A stretch of DNA of 64,000 bases from assembly GCA_963169195.1 (NCBI GenBank), contig CAUJDN010000018.1:1-64000 (forward strand), written 5' to 3'. This DNA comes from Acidobacteriota bacterium. GTDB taxonomy: Bacteria > Acidobacteriota > Vicinamibacteria > Vicinamibacterales > UBA2999. A program made the translations under genes and the position numbers. Within the stretch, counting starts at the first letter, position 1. Each line of letters starts with the position of its first letter. Positions 41,013 through 50,314 of the stretch are shown here, in pieces. The notes under the pieces were generated by a model, which did not search any database, had not been told where the DNA came from, and saw only the letters and a list, made by a program, of their open reading frames with translations.

Positions 41013-41696
41013 GCCCGTGTCCCGGCCATGGAGCCAGAGGGACAGCCCCGTGTAGTACACGGGGAACACCAGCGAGAGCCCGATCCACGGCCCGTCGGTC
41101 GCGGGCAGCCGCCAGATGATGAACGCGCCCAGCACCGACCAGGCCGCCACCAGGATCAGCGTCGGCACGCGCAGGGCCACCGTCCGCGACGGGTAGACGT
41201 AGCGGATGGGCACGAAGACCAGCACGGCCAGCACGAGCAGCATCACCGCGTTCACGACGGCCGGCAGCCGCAGCAGGTACAGGTACATGGCCACGACGTT
41301 CCAGTACGACGGAAACCCGGTGAAGAAGTGATCCGTCGTCCGGATCTTGGCCTCCGCCTGCGCGAAGCCGTAGGCGCTCGCCACCAGCACGACGCCTCCC
41401 ACCCACAGTTCCCACCCCGCTGGCAGGAGCCCCGCCTCGATGATCAGCAGGACCGGAACGAAGGTGTAGGTGAGGTAGTCCACGATGTCGTCCAGCCGCG
41501 CGCCATCGAAGCCGGGCAGCACCTCCTTCACGCGCAGGGCGCGCGCCAGCCAGCCGTCGGTGCCATCCACGACCACCGCCGCCGCCAGCGCCACGATGGC
41601 GGCCTTGAACGCGCCGTCGAAGACGGCGAGCGTCGCGTACAGGGCCAACGCGGCGCCAAGGGCGGTGTAGAGGTGGGCGAGCCAGGCGAGGGGCAC
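41010..41696 (-). CDS. pcs: Phosphatidylcholine synthase (CDP-alcohol phosphotransferase)
   Basis: 228 residues from GTG 41696. The CDP-alcohol phosphotransferase motif is complete: DGTDGWLAR, then GARLDDIVD. The start AWLAHLYTALGAALALYA and the segment RVKEVLPGFDGARLDDIVDYLTYTFVP match bacterial Pcs, which condenses choline with CDP-diacylglycerol. About seven transmembrane segments are seen. The same frame is open upstream through a tandem-repeat array to an ATG at 41756, which would add an NPRTSEPQ-type repetitive N-terminus; the shorter start fits the family better. Presence of the gene predicts phosphatidylcholine in the membrane if choline is available. Confidence 0.85.
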   Translation of the reverse strand: MPLAWLAHLYTALGAALALYATLAVFDGAFKAAIVALAAAVVVDGTDGWLARALRVKEVLPGFDGARLDDIVDYLTYTFVPVLLIIEAGLLPAGWELWVGGVVLVASAYGFAQAEAKIRTTDHFFTGFPSYWNVVAMYLYLLRLPAVVNAVMLLVLAVLVFVPIRYVYPSRTVALRVPTLILVAAWSVLGAFIIWRLPATDGPWIGLSLVFPVYYTGLSLWLHGRDTG

Positions 41697-41703
41697 GGTC
41701 TGG

Positions 41704-41751
41704 GGTTCTGGGGTTCTGGGGTTCTGGGGTTCTGAGGTTCTGGGGTTCTGC
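41704..41751 (+). repeat. 8-bp tandem repeat array GGTTCTGG, six units
   Basis: Six 8-bp units with only two variant bases, between the thyX stop and the pcs start. Same family as 39740-39827. A partial unit extends it to about 41699. Confidence 0.88.
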
Positions 41752-41761
41752 GCCATCCTCT

Positions 41762-43309
41762 TCAGAGTCGGCGCTGGGCGTTGGGGAAGGACTGCCACAC
41801 CGGGACGCCGCAGAAGTGCGTGCCTTCGGTGCACCGGGGCGAGACGATCCGGTTGCGCAGCACGCAGGGCGGGCCGAGGAACGCGCCGAGCTGCGGGTGG
41901 ACGGCCTGCACCTGCGCGATCTCGTCCATCGACGCGAGGTAGATCTCCTCCTGCGCGTTGAAGCAGGTGCGCAGCGTCCACTTGTGCTGCAGCGAGATGA
42001 ACGAGCCGGACTCGACCATCCGCAGCGCCTTCGCGTTGGGCAGCAGGTAGAGCGCGAACTCGAGCGGCACGCCGAGCGCGAGCAGCCGGTTCTTCGAGGC
42101 CCAGGCCTCCCGGACGGCGCGATCGAACACGGCGCGGGCCGCCGGGTTCTGACGGATCAGCCGCGGCGCGATCACGTCCGGCTCGACGGTGTCGGCAAAC
42201 GTCATCATCGGCCGCGAGGCGGGCACCATGCGGTGCCGCTGGTCCTGCGAGTCGGCCGTGTGGCTCAGGCGCTTCTCGAACACGTAGGACGGGTGGTTGA
42301 GCGCACGCATCAGCGGCGAGTGATGCGACACGTTCAGCATGTCGATGCGATAGGGATTCCGCGCCGGGTTCATCACACGGTCGATGGCCTCGGCGTCGTG
42401 CATCTCGGCGGTCGTCAGGCCGAAGGTGGCCCGGACCGCGTCGGCCACCACGCGCTCGGCGCCGGCCGACCAGTCGCGCAGCCGCGACACGCGGTTCCCC
42501 AGCCGCCGGTCGAACTCGCGGGCGAACGCGTCGCCGGAGGACGCCGGCCGCGGGATGGCGGTCTCGGGCAGCTGCGCGTGGTCGAGGGTGGCCAGGCCGA
42601 CCTTGTCGAAGAACATCGGGTCGGCTTCCTTCACGAGGTCCACCATCGCGCCGATGACCATCTGCGCCTCGTACGGCGTGTCGCCCGCGTTCGCCATCCG
42701 GTGCAGGCGGTGCAGCACCAGCCCCGACACGGTGTGCACCATCGACGTGAAGGCGCCGATCGGGATCACGTACCGCGCCGTCTCGATGGCCTTCTTCTCC
42801 GCCTCGCGCTCGATGGCCTTCAGCCGCGCCGGCGTGTTGGTGGGCCGCACGTACCGCAGGTCCTTCAGGATGGCCCACGCATCGTCCTTGAGCAGCGCCG
42901 ACAGCTCGACGTAGGCGTCCCACGCGCGGAGCACGGCCTGCTCGTACACGTCCCGGGCCTCGCCCTCCAGCGGCGGCACGAAGGCGCGGGGCTCGTCGAG
43001 CTTCACGTAGCGCTGGCTGGACTGCTCGGAGTTGTAGAAGGGATAGGCGTGGAGAATGCTCCACACGAACTGCCGCGAGACGTGCTCGAGCCCGAACTCG
43101 AAGTGCGCGTGCTGGAAGACGGTGTGGTGGCCGCCCTCGAAGGTCAGGGGACCGATCGAGTCGCGCTGGCGATCGGTGACCTCCTCCCGCGCGATCACCC
43201 GCGGCGAGTAGCACGTGCGGGCGGCCGCGATGGCCCCATCGTAGGGCGCCCGCGGCGCGCTGATCAGGGTGACGCGTGGAGGGGCGGTGCTGAGTGCGAC
43301 GGCGGGCAT
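41762..43309 (-). CDS. thyX: Tandem FAD-dependent thymidylate synthase (ThyX-like, double length)
   Basis: 515 residues, about twice the size of ordinary ThyX. The N-terminal half keeps the ThyX motif in altered form (SRQFVWS...NSEQSSQRYV); the C-terminal half has QRHRMVPASRP and LQHKWTLRTCFNAQEEIY. ThyX makes dTMP from dUMP with FAD and methylene-tetrahydrofolate, and normally forms a homotetramer, so a fused dimer is plausible. ATG 43309 has a TATACT hexamer 9 nt upstream and no ribosome site. It is divergent from the histidine kinase gene, with only 63 bp between them. Confidence 0.85.
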   Translation of the reverse strand: MPAVALSTAPPRVTLISAPRAPYDGAIAAARTCYSPRVIAREEVTDRQRDSIGPLTFEGGHHTVFQHAHFEFGLEHVSRQFVWSILHAYPFYNSEQSSQRYVKLDEPRAFVPPLEGEARDVYEQAVLRAWDAYVELSALLKDDAWAILKDLRYVRPTNTPARLKAIEREAEKKAIETARYVIPIGAFTSMVHTVSGLVLHRLHRMANAGDTPYEAQMVIGAMVDLVKEADPMFFDKVGLATLDHAQLPETAIPRPASSGDAFAREFDRRLGNRVSRLRDWSAGAERVVADAVRATFGLTTAEMHDAEAIDRVMNPARNPYRIDMLNVSHHSPLMRALNHPSYVFEKRLSHTADSQDQRHRMVPASRPMMTFADTVEPDVIAPRLIRQNPAARAVFDRAVREAWASKNRLLALGVPLEFALYLLPNAKALRMVESGSFISLQHKWTLRTCFNAQEEIYLASMDEIAQVQAVHPQLGAFLGPPCVLRNRIVSPRCTEGTHFCGVPVWQSFPNAQRRL

Positions 43310-43318
43310 CCGTGGGAA

Positions 43319-43324
43319 AGTATA
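43319..43324 (-). promoter_or_regulatory. -10 element TATACT, leaderless-type
   Basis: TATACT on the minus strand is followed by 9 nt and the ATG of thyX. Confidence 0.5.
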
Positions 43325-43357
43325 AAGTTTCGACGCACCCGCGCACCAAAGAGAAAG

Positions 43358-43363
43358 TAGGAT
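43358..43363 (+). promoter_or_regulatory. -10 element TAGGAT, leaderless-type
   Basis: TAGGAT is followed by 9 nt and the GTG start of the histidine kinase at 43373. Confidence 0.45.
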
Positions 43364-43372
43364 GACGTCGCC

Positions 43373-45391
43373 GTGTCCCCCGAGCGCCAGATCGAGGCCG
43401 TCGCCCAGTTCGGGCGATATCTCTGGCAGGACCCGTCCATCGAGGACCTCGTGCAGGAGGCGACGCGCCTGGTCGCCGACGGCACGCGCGCCGACGCAGC
43501 CCTCGTCCTGGAGCGGACGGTCGGCAACCGCCTGTCCACGGCCCGGGCCAGCATCGGGTTCGCCGAGCCCCCCGGCGTCCGCGACCTCGCGCTCGGCACC
43601 GCCTGGCACGGGCCAATCGTGCTCGAGACCCCCGGCCGCATCGCGATCATCGACGACCTGCGCGACCAGCCGGGCGAGCCGCCGGTCTTCGCCGCCCAGG
43701 GGCTCAGGGCGGCCGCCGCGGCGCTCATCGGCGATCCGGCCCGTCCGTACGGCGTGCTGGCGGTGTACAGCCGCGCGCGCGGGGCGTTCGACGCCGGCGT
43801 CGTGCCCTTCCTCTCGAGCCTGGCGACGGCGCTGGGGCTGGCCATCCGCCGCACCCAGCTCACCGCGGAGCTCAACCGCGAGCGCGAGGAGCGGTTTCGC
43901 CTGGGCTCACTCGTGGAGGGCTCCGACGACGCCATCATCACGGCGACGCTGCAGGGCACCATCCTCTCGTGGAACCCCGGCGCCGAGCGCCTCTACGGGT
44001 ACGCCGCGCACGAGATCGTGGGCCAGAACCTCTCGAGGCTCGCGCCGGCCGGGCGCGATCCCGCCGCCAGCTACCTAATGGAGCGCGTGCGGGCCGGCGA
44101 GCGCATCCCCGCCTTCGACGCCGAGCACCGGCGGAAGGACGGCTCCCGCGTCACCGTGTCGCTGAGCCTGTCGCCCGTGCACGGGCGGGAAGGCGAGATC
44201 GTGGCGCTGGCCGGGATCGCGCACGACGTCACCGAGACGCGCCGCCTCGAATCTCACGTGCGCCAGTCGGCGAAGATGGAGGCCGTCGGCCGCCTCGCCG
44301 GCGGCGTGGCGCACGACTTCAACAACATGCTCACCGTCATCGACGGCTACAGCGAGCTGGCGCTCCTGAAGCTGCCCGCCGACAGCCCGGTGCGGCCGCT
44401 GGTCGAGGAGATTCACAAGGCCGGGGAGCGCGCCGGGGACCTCACGCGCCAGCTCATGGCGTTCAGCCGCAAGTCGATGGCCGAGCCGCAGGTCCTGGAC
44501 CTGAGCGCGGTGGTCGCGGCCACGGCGGCCACCCTCACCCGCATCATCGGCGAGGACATCCGGATCGAGACGCGCCTGGCCCCGGACCTCCAGAACGTGA
44601 TGGCCGACCGCTCGCAGCTCGACCAGGTCCTGTTCAACCTGGTGATCAACGCGCGCGACGCGATGCCGCTCGGCGGCACGATCGCCATCGAGACCGCCAA
44701 CGTCGCGTTCCACGCGGCGCACGGCGTGGGCCCGCGCGAGGTGCCGCCCGGCCAGTACGTGCTGCTGGCCGTCACCGACACGGGCGTGGGCATGGACGCC
44801 GCCACGCGCGCGCGAATCTTCGAGCCGTTCTTCACCACCAAGGGCAGCGGGCGCGGCACGGGCCTCGGCCTCGCCACCGTCCAGAACTTCGTCATGCAGA
44901 TCGGCGGCCACCTCGCGGTCTACAGCGAGCCCGGCCACGGCAGCACCTTCAAGATCTACCTGCCGACCGTGGCGCTCCCACTCGCCACCGCCCGCGGCGA
45001 AAACCCCGCCGACGCCCCCGCCGGCACCGAGACCATCCTGGTCGTCGAAGACGACGATGCCGTGCGCCTGTTCACGGAAGGCGTGCTGAAGGCGGCGGGA
45101 TACGAGGTGCTGACCGCCTCGAACGGCGCCGAGGCCCTGGACCTGGCGCAGGGAACGGCCACGCCCATCCACCTGCTGATGGCCGACGTGGTGATGCCCG
45201 TCCTCGGCGGCCACGCGCTGGCCGAGCAGATGCACCCGCTCCACCCCGAGACGCGTGTCCTCTTCACGTCCGGATACACGCCCGACGCCGTGAGGGGCAA
45301 GGGAATGGCGATTCCCTCGGCGCGCTTCCTGCAGAAGCCGTACGCCCCGGCCGCGCTGTGCCGCAAGGTGCGCGGGGTGCTCGACGGCTGA
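43373..45391 (+). CDS. Soluble hybrid sensor histidine kinase (GAF-PAS-HisKA-HATPase-REC)
   Basis: 672 residues with no membrane segment. Domains in order: GAF-like (about 15-165), PAS with a PAC-like end (about 180-300; SWNPGAERLYGYAAHEIVGQ), HisKA with the phosphorylated His in GGVAHDFNNML, HATPase (N box LVINARDAM, G boxes DTGVGM and GRGTGLGL), and a C-terminal receiver domain with Asp in MADVVMP and Lys in LQKPYAP. It should sense a cytoplasmic signal and pass phosphate internally; no partner regulator is adjacent. GTG 43373 is preceded by a -10 hexamer rather than a ribosome site. Confidence 0.9.
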   Translation: MSPERQIEAVAQFGRYLWQDPSIEDLVQEATRLVADGTRADAALVLERTVGNRLSTARASIGFAEPPGVRDLALGTAWHGPIVLETPGRIAIIDDLRDQPGEPPVFAAQGLRAAAAALIGDPARPYGVLAVYSRARGAFDAGVVPFLSSLATALGLAIRRTQLTAELNREREERFRLGSLVEGSDDAIITATLQGTILSWNPGAERLYGYAAHEIVGQNLSRLAPAGRDPAASYLMERVRAGERIPAFDAEHRRKDGSRVTVSLSLSPVHGREGEIVALAGIAHDVTETRRLESHVRQSAKMEAVGRLAGGVAHDFNNMLTVIDGYSELALLKLPADSPVRPLVEEIHKAGERAGDLTRQLMAFSRKSMAEPQVLDLSAVVAATAATLTRIIGEDIRIETRLAPDLQNVMADRSQLDQVLFNLVINARDAMPLGGTIAIETANVAFHAAHGVGPREVPPGQYVLLAVTDTGVGMDAATRARIFEPFFTTKGSGRGTGLGLATVQNFVMQIGGHLAVYSEPGHGSTFKIYLPTVALPLATARGENPADAPAGTETILVVEDDDAVRLFTEGVLKAAGYEVLTASNGAEALDLAQGTATPIHLLMADVVMPVLGGHALAEQMHPLHPETRVLFTSGYTPDAVRGKGMAIPSARFLQKPYAPAALCRKVRGVLDG

Positions 45392-45412
45392 CGGGGGGTC
45401 TGGGGGGGCCCT

Positions 45413-45949
45413 TCACTCGTCGTCCTCCTCCCGCCGTGCGTGGTAGCGCGCGTACTCCTCCATGAACGTGAGGGACTCGAACGCGCGCATGCGGTCGAAG
45501 AAGAGGATGCCATCCAGGTGGTCGGTCTCGTGCTGGATGACGCGCGCCGGGAAATCGCGCGCCTCGATCTCCACGCGCCGGCCCTCGCGGTTGAGCGCGG
45601 TCACGCGGATGTGCGGGGAGCGCGGCACGCGGCCGCGGATGTCGGGCACGCTGAGGCACCCCTCCCAGCCCTCCACCAGGTCCTTCCCGATCACCGTGAT
45701 CTCGGGGTTGATGAGCGTGGACGCCTCGCCCTCGCCCCGGCCCTCCGGATCCAGCACGGCCACGAACAGGCGCAGGCTCTCGTGCACCTGCGGCCCGGCC
45801 AGGCCGATGCCCGAATACTCGTCCATCGTGTCGATCATATCGTCGATGAGCTTCTGGAACGCGGGCGTGCGGATCTCGTGCTTGTCCACCGCGCGGGCCC
45901 GCTGGCGCAGCACGGGGTGGCCCATGCGGGCCACTTTCAGGATCGACAT
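45413..45949 (-). CDS. def: Peptide deformylase
   Basis: 178 residues. All three active-site motifs are present: GIGLAGPQV, EGCLSVP (metal Cys) and QHETDHLDG (two metal His and catalytic Glu). It removes the formyl group from nascent proteins in the cytoplasm. The Glu/Asp-rich C-terminus (ARREEDDE) is an extension seen in some homologues. A TAGAAT hexamer 6 nt before the ATG suggests leaderless expression. Confidence 0.95.
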   Translation of the reverse strand: MSILKVARMGHPVLRQRARAVDKHEIRTPAFQKLIDDMIDTMDEYSGIGLAGPQVHESLRLFVAVLDPEGRGEGEASTLINPEITVIGKDLVEGWEGCLSVPDIRGRVPRSPHIRVTALNREGRRVEIEARDFPARVIQHETDHLDGILFFDRMRAFESLTFMEEYARYHARREEDDE

Positions 45950-45955
45950 TTCCGG

Positions 45956-45961
45956 ATTCTA
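45956..45961 (-). promoter_or_regulatory. -10 element TAGAAT, leaderless-type
   Basis: TAGAAT on the minus strand is followed by 6 nt (CCGGAA) and the ATG of def. Confidence 0.5.
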
Positions 45962-45970
45962 TACTGTGCC

Positions 45971-46020
45971 GACGGGCGCGGGCGGGTGCGGACGGGTGCG
46001 GACAGGTGCGGGGAGGTGCG
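45971..46020 (+). repeat. 10-bp tandem repeat, consensus GACAGGTGCG
   Basis: Four clear 10-bp units ending GGTGCG plus one degenerate unit, between def and the Nudix gene. The last unit supplies a GGAGGTG ribosome site for the Nudix TTG start. Same family as 10871-10910. Confidence 0.8.
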
Positions 46021-46023
46021 GCG

Positions 46024-46530
46024 TTGAGGAGTGTCGTCTTTCGCTACTGCCCGGTCTGCGGATCGCCGCTCGAGCCACGCGTGCTGCGCGCGGGCGAGCC
46101 GTCGCGCCTCGTGTGTACCAACGCGGCGTGCGGGTTCGTGTTCTACCTCGACCCCAAGGTGGCCGTCGGCACCATCATCACCGGGCCCGAGGGCCGCATC
46201 GTCCTCGTCAGGCGCGCCATCGAGCCCGGCTACGGCAAGTGGGTGTTCCCCGGCGGCTACGTGGACCGCGGCGAGGAGGTGATGATGGCCGCCATTCGCG
46301 AGGCGCGCGAAGAGACCGGCCTCGACGTCCGCATCGACCGGCTCATCGGCATCTACTCGTATGCCGGCCGCACGCCCATCATCATCGTCTACGCCGCGAC
46401 GATGATGGGCGGCGACCTCGCGGTGGACGAGGAAGGGCTCGAGGTGCAGTGGTTCGAGTCCTCGGCGATTCCCTGGGACGACCTCGCGTTTGCCAGCACG
46501 CGCGAGGCCATCAGGGATTACCTGGGCTGA
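46024..46530 (+). CDS. Nudix hydrolase with zinc ribbon
   Basis: 168 residues from TTG 46024. A four-Cys zinc ribbon (YCPVCGSPLE...LVCTNAACGFV) is followed by a Nudix box (GGYVDRGEEVMMAAIREARE, then ETG), as in NADH pyrophosphatase-like hydrolases. It probably cleaves a nucleoside diphosphate linked to another moiety. TTG is chosen because GGAGGTG lies 5-6 nt upstream. A GTG at 46006 would start inside the tandem repeat. Confidence 0.82.
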   Translation: MRSVVFRYCPVCGSPLEPRVLRAGEPSRLVCTNAACGFVFYLDPKVAVGTIITGPEGRIVLVRRAIEPGYGKWVFPGGYVDRGEEVMMAAIREAREETGLDVRIDRLIGIYSYAGRTPIIIVYAATMMGGDLAVDEEGLEVQWFESSAIPWDDLAFASTREAIRDYLG

Positions 46531-46573
46531 GCGGGGCCGCGCCCGCCAGCGACGGGTCGGGCCGGATGCAGCC

Positions 46574-48595
46574 CTACGGCTGCCCGGCCAGCTTGCGCCG
46601 CTCGTCCAGCACGTAGGCGCGCAGGGCCGCCACGGCCGCGCCGTCCAGGTACTCGAAGCGTGGCATGCCGCGCTCCGCGAGCGCGCCGTCGATCAGGATC
46701 TTCTCGTAGGACCCGTAGATGGCGGGCGACGAGGTCCGGAGATCCGGCAAGACGGTCGCCCCGCCGTGGCACCGCTGGCAGTGCGTGGCGTAGAGCTTCG
46801 CGCCCGCGGCAATCTCCTCGGGTCGTGCGCCGCTCGCAATCACCGTGGCCGGCCGCGGCCGCGGCCGCGGGGGCAGCGGCGCCTTGCCGTCCAGGACGAA
46901 CGTCAACAGCCGCCCGGTGGTGCGTGCCCGCCGGGCGAACGCGCCGCCCCAGCCCGCCATCACCGACACGTATTGACGGCCCTCGCGCTCGTAGGTGATG
47001 GGCGGCGCCACGATGCCGGTGCCAGCCCAGGCCGACCAGAGCTTCGCGCCGTCGGTGGCGCGGTACGCGTAGAACTCGCCCGCCGCCGTGCCCTGGAAGA
47101 CCAGGTTGCCCGCGGTGGCCAGCGTGCCGCCGTTCCAGTAGTTGCCGTATTCCACCGTCCATCGCGGCCGCCGCGCCACCGGATCCCAGGCCAGCAGCCG
47201 CCCCGCCGAGGGAATGTCGAAGCGCTCGACGTTGCGGCCGACGGTCGCCAGCCCGAGGTTGTACTCGAGGGGCTTGAACTCGAAGGTGTCCGGCTGCTCG
47301 AAGTAGCGCCCGTTGTCCTGGGCCGGCAGGTAGACCAGCCCGGTGATCGGGCTGTACGACATGGCCTGCCAGTTGTGGCCGCCCAGAGGACCCGGCCGGA
47401 TGTAGGCGCCCTTCGTGGCGTAGTCCGCGCCCGGAATCTCCACCGGGCGTCCCGTCTCGAGATCCACGTGCGAGGCCCAGGTCACCGTCACATAGGGGTC
47501 CGCCGACAGCAGCTCGCCGGTGGCGCGATCCAGCACGTAGAAGAACCCGTTCTTCGGCGCCTGCATCAGCACCTTGCGCGCGCGCCCCCCGATCGTGAGT
47601 TCGGCCAGCATCATCGGCTGCACCGCCGTGTAGTCCCACGTGTCGCCGGGGACGGTCTGGTAGTGCCACACCAGCTCGCCGTTGTCGGGATTGATAGCGA
47701 GGATCGAGGCGAGGTACAGGTTATCCCCGCCGCCGGGGCTGCGCAGGTGGCGGCTCCACACCGAGCCGTTCCCGGTGCCGACGTAGAGCAGGTTCAGCTC
47801 CGGATCGAAGACGATGGAATCCCACACCGTGCCGCCGCCGCCGTACTTCCACCAGTCGCTGCCCTCCCACGTCGGGAGCGCGCGCTCGAGGGCTTTGGAT
47901 TCCTGCGGCTTCGACGGATCGCCCGGCACCGTGTAGAAGCGCCAGGCGAGCTTCCCCGTCCCGGCATCGTAGGCGGAGACGAAGCCACGCACCCCGTACT
48001 CCGCGCCGCCGTTGCCGATGATGATCTTGCCCTTCACCACCCGCGGCGCGCCGGTGATGGTGTAGGGCTGCGCCTGGTCGACGGTGGCCGTCTGCCAGGC
48101 CACCTTGCCGCTCTTCGCGTCGAGCGCGACGAGCCGGCCGTCCAGCACCCCCACGTACACCCGCCCCTCGTGGAACGCCGCGCCCCGGTTGACGACATCG
48201 CAGCAGGCCAGGGCGTCGTACTTGCGGTGCACCTCGGGGTCGTACTTCCACAGCTCCCGCCCGGAGGCGGCGTCGATGGCGTAGACGACGCTCCAGGATC
48301 CGGTGGCGTACATCACGCCGTCGACGACCAGCGGCGTGGCCTCGAGGCCCCGATCGGTCTGGGTGTCGAACGACCACGCGAGCCCCAGCCGGCTCACGTT
48401 GCCGTCGTTGACCTGGGTGAGCGGGCTGAACCGCTGCTCGTCGTAGGTGCGTCCGTAGGACAGCCAGTCCTGGGGTCGCGCTGTCGCCCCGGCCAGCGCG
48501 GCCGCATCGACACGCGGAGGCGGCTGCTGCCCGTGCAGGAGCGTGACCGCGGCCATCAGGATCCCGGCGCTGGCGGCGACGAGCGGGCGAGTCAT
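46574..48595 (-). CDS. PQQ-dependent alcohol dehydrogenase with C-terminal cytochrome c
   Basis: 673 residues. A signal peptide is followed by an eight-bladed propeller that binds PQQ; the vicinal disulfide (ACCDVVNRG), the tryptophan-docking repeats and WGGAF near residue 570 are visible. A C-terminal domain has haem motif CQRCH. This is a quinohaemoprotein that oxidises alcohols or aldehydes in the periplasm and passes electrons to the respiratory chain. AGGAGG lies upstream of ATG 48595. The remaining ORF extension upstream is not needed. Confidence 0.92.
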   Translation of the reverse strand: MTRPLVAASAGILMAAVTLLHGQQPPPRVDAAALAGATARPQDWLSYGRTYDEQRFSPLTQVNDGNVSRLGLAWSFDTQTDRGLEATPLVVDGVMYATGSWSVVYAIDAASGRELWKYDPEVHRKYDALACCDVVNRGAAFHEGRVYVGVLDGRLVALDAKSGKVAWQTATVDQAQPYTITGAPRVVKGKIIIGNGGAEYGVRGFVSAYDAGTGKLAWRFYTVPGDPSKPQESKALERALPTWEGSDWWKYGGGGTVWDSIVFDPELNLLYVGTGNGSVWSRHLRSPGGGDNLYLASILAINPDNGELVWHYQTVPGDTWDYTAVQPMMLAELTIGGRARKVLMQAPKNGFFYVLDRATGELLSADPYVTVTWASHVDLETGRPVEIPGADYATKGAYIRPGPLGGHNWQAMSYSPITGLVYLPAQDNGRYFEQPDTFEFKPLEYNLGLATVGRNVERFDIPSAGRLLAWDPVARRPRWTVEYGNYWNGGTLATAGNLVFQGTAAGEFYAYRATDGAKLWSAWAGTGIVAPPITYEREGRQYVSVMAGWGGAFARRARTTGRLLTFVLDGKAPLPPRPRPRPATVIASGARPEEIAAGAKLYATHCQRCHGGATVLPDLRTSSPAIYGSYEKILIDGALAERGMPRFEYLDGAAVAALRAYVLDERRKLAGQP

Positions 48596-48679
48596 GGGGC
48601 CTCCTGTCGGATGGGACCGGTCGGCCGACAAGGTATCACGCCCCGGCCGTGCGGCGTCGCCCTCCCCAGTGGACGAGCC

Positions 48680-50059
48680 TCATCGCACGAGGTGCAGCTC
48701 CGTCTGGCGCCGCAGCGACCACTGCATCACGCCGTCGGGGCGCACCTCGGCCTCCTCCTCGAGCGCCATGCGCACCTTCTGCCCGTTCCACTCGGGCACG
48801 GCGGTGGTCACCTGCAGCTCGGTGGAGAACCACATGTTCGGCAGCACCGGCACGTCGCCGCGGCCCGGGACGCCCTCCTGGTAGTCCCACAGCCCGATGA
48901 GCGGCCCCGCGCCGTGGCCGTGATCGCCAATCGGGTGCGAGTACATCGTCCCCTCGAGGCCCTCGGCGCTCATCTGCCCGAGTACCTCGCGGAGGACCTG
49001 GTTGCCGCTCTTCCCGGGCGTCGTCTTCTCGAGCAGGATGTCCTGCAGGCGGTTGGCGCGGGCGAGCGCGGTCCCGAGGCCCGCGGGCGCGTCGGTCTCG
49101 CCGTCGCGCAGCACGTAGGCCATGTGCTGCGTGTCGGTGTTGAGCCCCATCGCCGTGATGCCGAAGTCGCAGTGCAGCACGTCGCCGCGCTGGATGACCG
49201 GGTTGTCGCCGAGGTCCTTCTCCGTGGCGCCCATGCGCTGCACGTCCACCGACGGCTGGAACCAGGTGCCCAGCCCCATGTCGTTCACGCGCTGGCGCAT
49301 CCACCACACCACGTCCTCGGTGGTGGTCACGCCCGGCGTGATCACGAGGTTCGAGAACGCGGCGCCGATCACCTCGTGCACGATGGCCTGCAGGCGGCGA
49401 TACGTCGGCGCCATGCCGGGCACGCGCAGGGCCAGGTAGTCGATGGCCAGGCGCGGGTTCCGGACGACACGCCGCTCGAGATCGGGGCCGAGGGCCTCTT
49501 TCATCTGCTCCCATTCACCCGCCGTGAGGCCGTCGGCGAAGTTGTGATCGGCCGAGATGTTCACCGCAATCGCCTTCGGATTGCGCTGGGTCACGAGCCG
49601 GGCGAACAGGCGCCACTGCTCCATTCCCCAGAGCTCGGCCTTCTGCGTCGTGGAGGTGGACTGCTCGCCGCGGTAGACCTCGTACAGGCCGCCCTGCGAG
49701 GTGCCCCCGAGCGCCAGGCGCTCCACGCCCTTCGCGGGCCCGCGGTCGAAGAAGATGTAGATGGAGCGGCGGCGCGCGGCGAAGGTCGTGGCCGAGACGA
49801 GGCCCCGGAACACCGGGTCCTCGTTGTACTCGCGCATCGTCACGACCCACATGTCCACGCCGTGGGCGCGCATGACGGCGGGGAGATTGACCTCGAGGCG
49901 CTCCTTCAGCCACGCCTGCTGGACCTCGGCCTGCCGGCGGAGCGTGCCGAAGGGACGGGCCGCGGAATAGGGGCCGGTCTCCTGCGCGGCCGCGGTCGTG
50001 GCCACGGCCACGAGCAGGAGCAGCGAGACGGCGGCGCGGGCGGAAGCCTGGTGACGCAT
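48680..50059 (-). CDS. Exported M24-family metallopeptidase (Xaa-Pro aminopeptidase-like)
   Basis: 459 residues with a signal peptide (ends TTAAAQE). The pita-bread fold is recognised by metal ligands in LHCDFGI (Asp), LNTDTQHMAY (Asp), HPIGDHGHG (His), STELQV (Glu) and EEEAEV (Glu). M24 peptidases remove N-terminal residues, often before proline. It should act in the periplasm or outside. GAGGAG precedes the ATG. Confidence 0.85.
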   Translation of the reverse strand: MRHQASARAAVSLLLLVAVATTAAAQETGPYSAARPFGTLRRQAEVQQAWLKERLEVNLPAVMRAHGVDMWVVTMREYNEDPVFRGLVSATTFAARRRSIYIFFDRGPAKGVERLALGGTSQGGLYEVYRGEQSTSTTQKAELWGMEQWRLFARLVTQRNPKAIAVNISADHNFADGLTAGEWEQMKEALGPDLERRVVRNPRLAIDYLALRVPGMAPTYRRLQAIVHEVIGAAFSNLVITPGVTTTEDVVWWMRQRVNDMGLGTWFQPSVDVQRMGATEKDLGDNPVIQRGDVLHCDFGITAMGLNTDTQHMAYVLRDGETDAPAGLGTALARANRLQDILLEKTTPGKSGNQVLREVLGQMSAEGLEGTMYSHPIGDHGHGAGPLIGLWDYQEGVPGRGDVPVLPNMWFSTELQVTTAVPEWNGQKVRMALEEEAEVRPDGVMQWSLRRQTELHLVR

Positions 50060-50209
50060 GCGTTCTCCTCGTCGACGGGGGGCCTCACGGCGACGCTCGA
50101 GGAGCGGGCCGTCGGGCGATCGCATCATAGGCGAGGTGCGAGGACCATGTAACATGGGCGCCGCGGGGCCGGCTGAGTAAGCGGTGTGCCCGCCTGGGAG
50201 GTGAGCACC

Positions 50210-50314
50210 ATGTGGTTCGTCCGTGCTGCCCTGGCCGGTGCGATGGGACTTGCCGTCGTGGCGCCGCCCGAGGCGGGCGCCTGCTCCGGATCACCCCGCG
50301 CTCCCCATCGATGA
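50210..50314 (+). CDS. Short ORF with signal-like sequence (34 aa)
   Basis: 34-codon ORF ([20 protein letters not shown]...) with an excellent GGGAGGTG ribosome site. Its TGA overlaps the ATG of the next gene (ATGA at 50311-50314). It may be a leader peptide that couples translation, or the remnant of a longer exported protein. No homologue is recognised. Confidence 0.4.
   Translation: MWFVRAALAGAMGLAVVAPPEAGACSGSPRAPHR

Noticed and set aside
46490-50152. 1220-codon plus-strand frame over the PQQ dehydrogenase and M24 peptidase
   Set aside because: High GC leaves the antisense frame open by chance; composition is low-complexity and the opposite strand has two clear enzymes.
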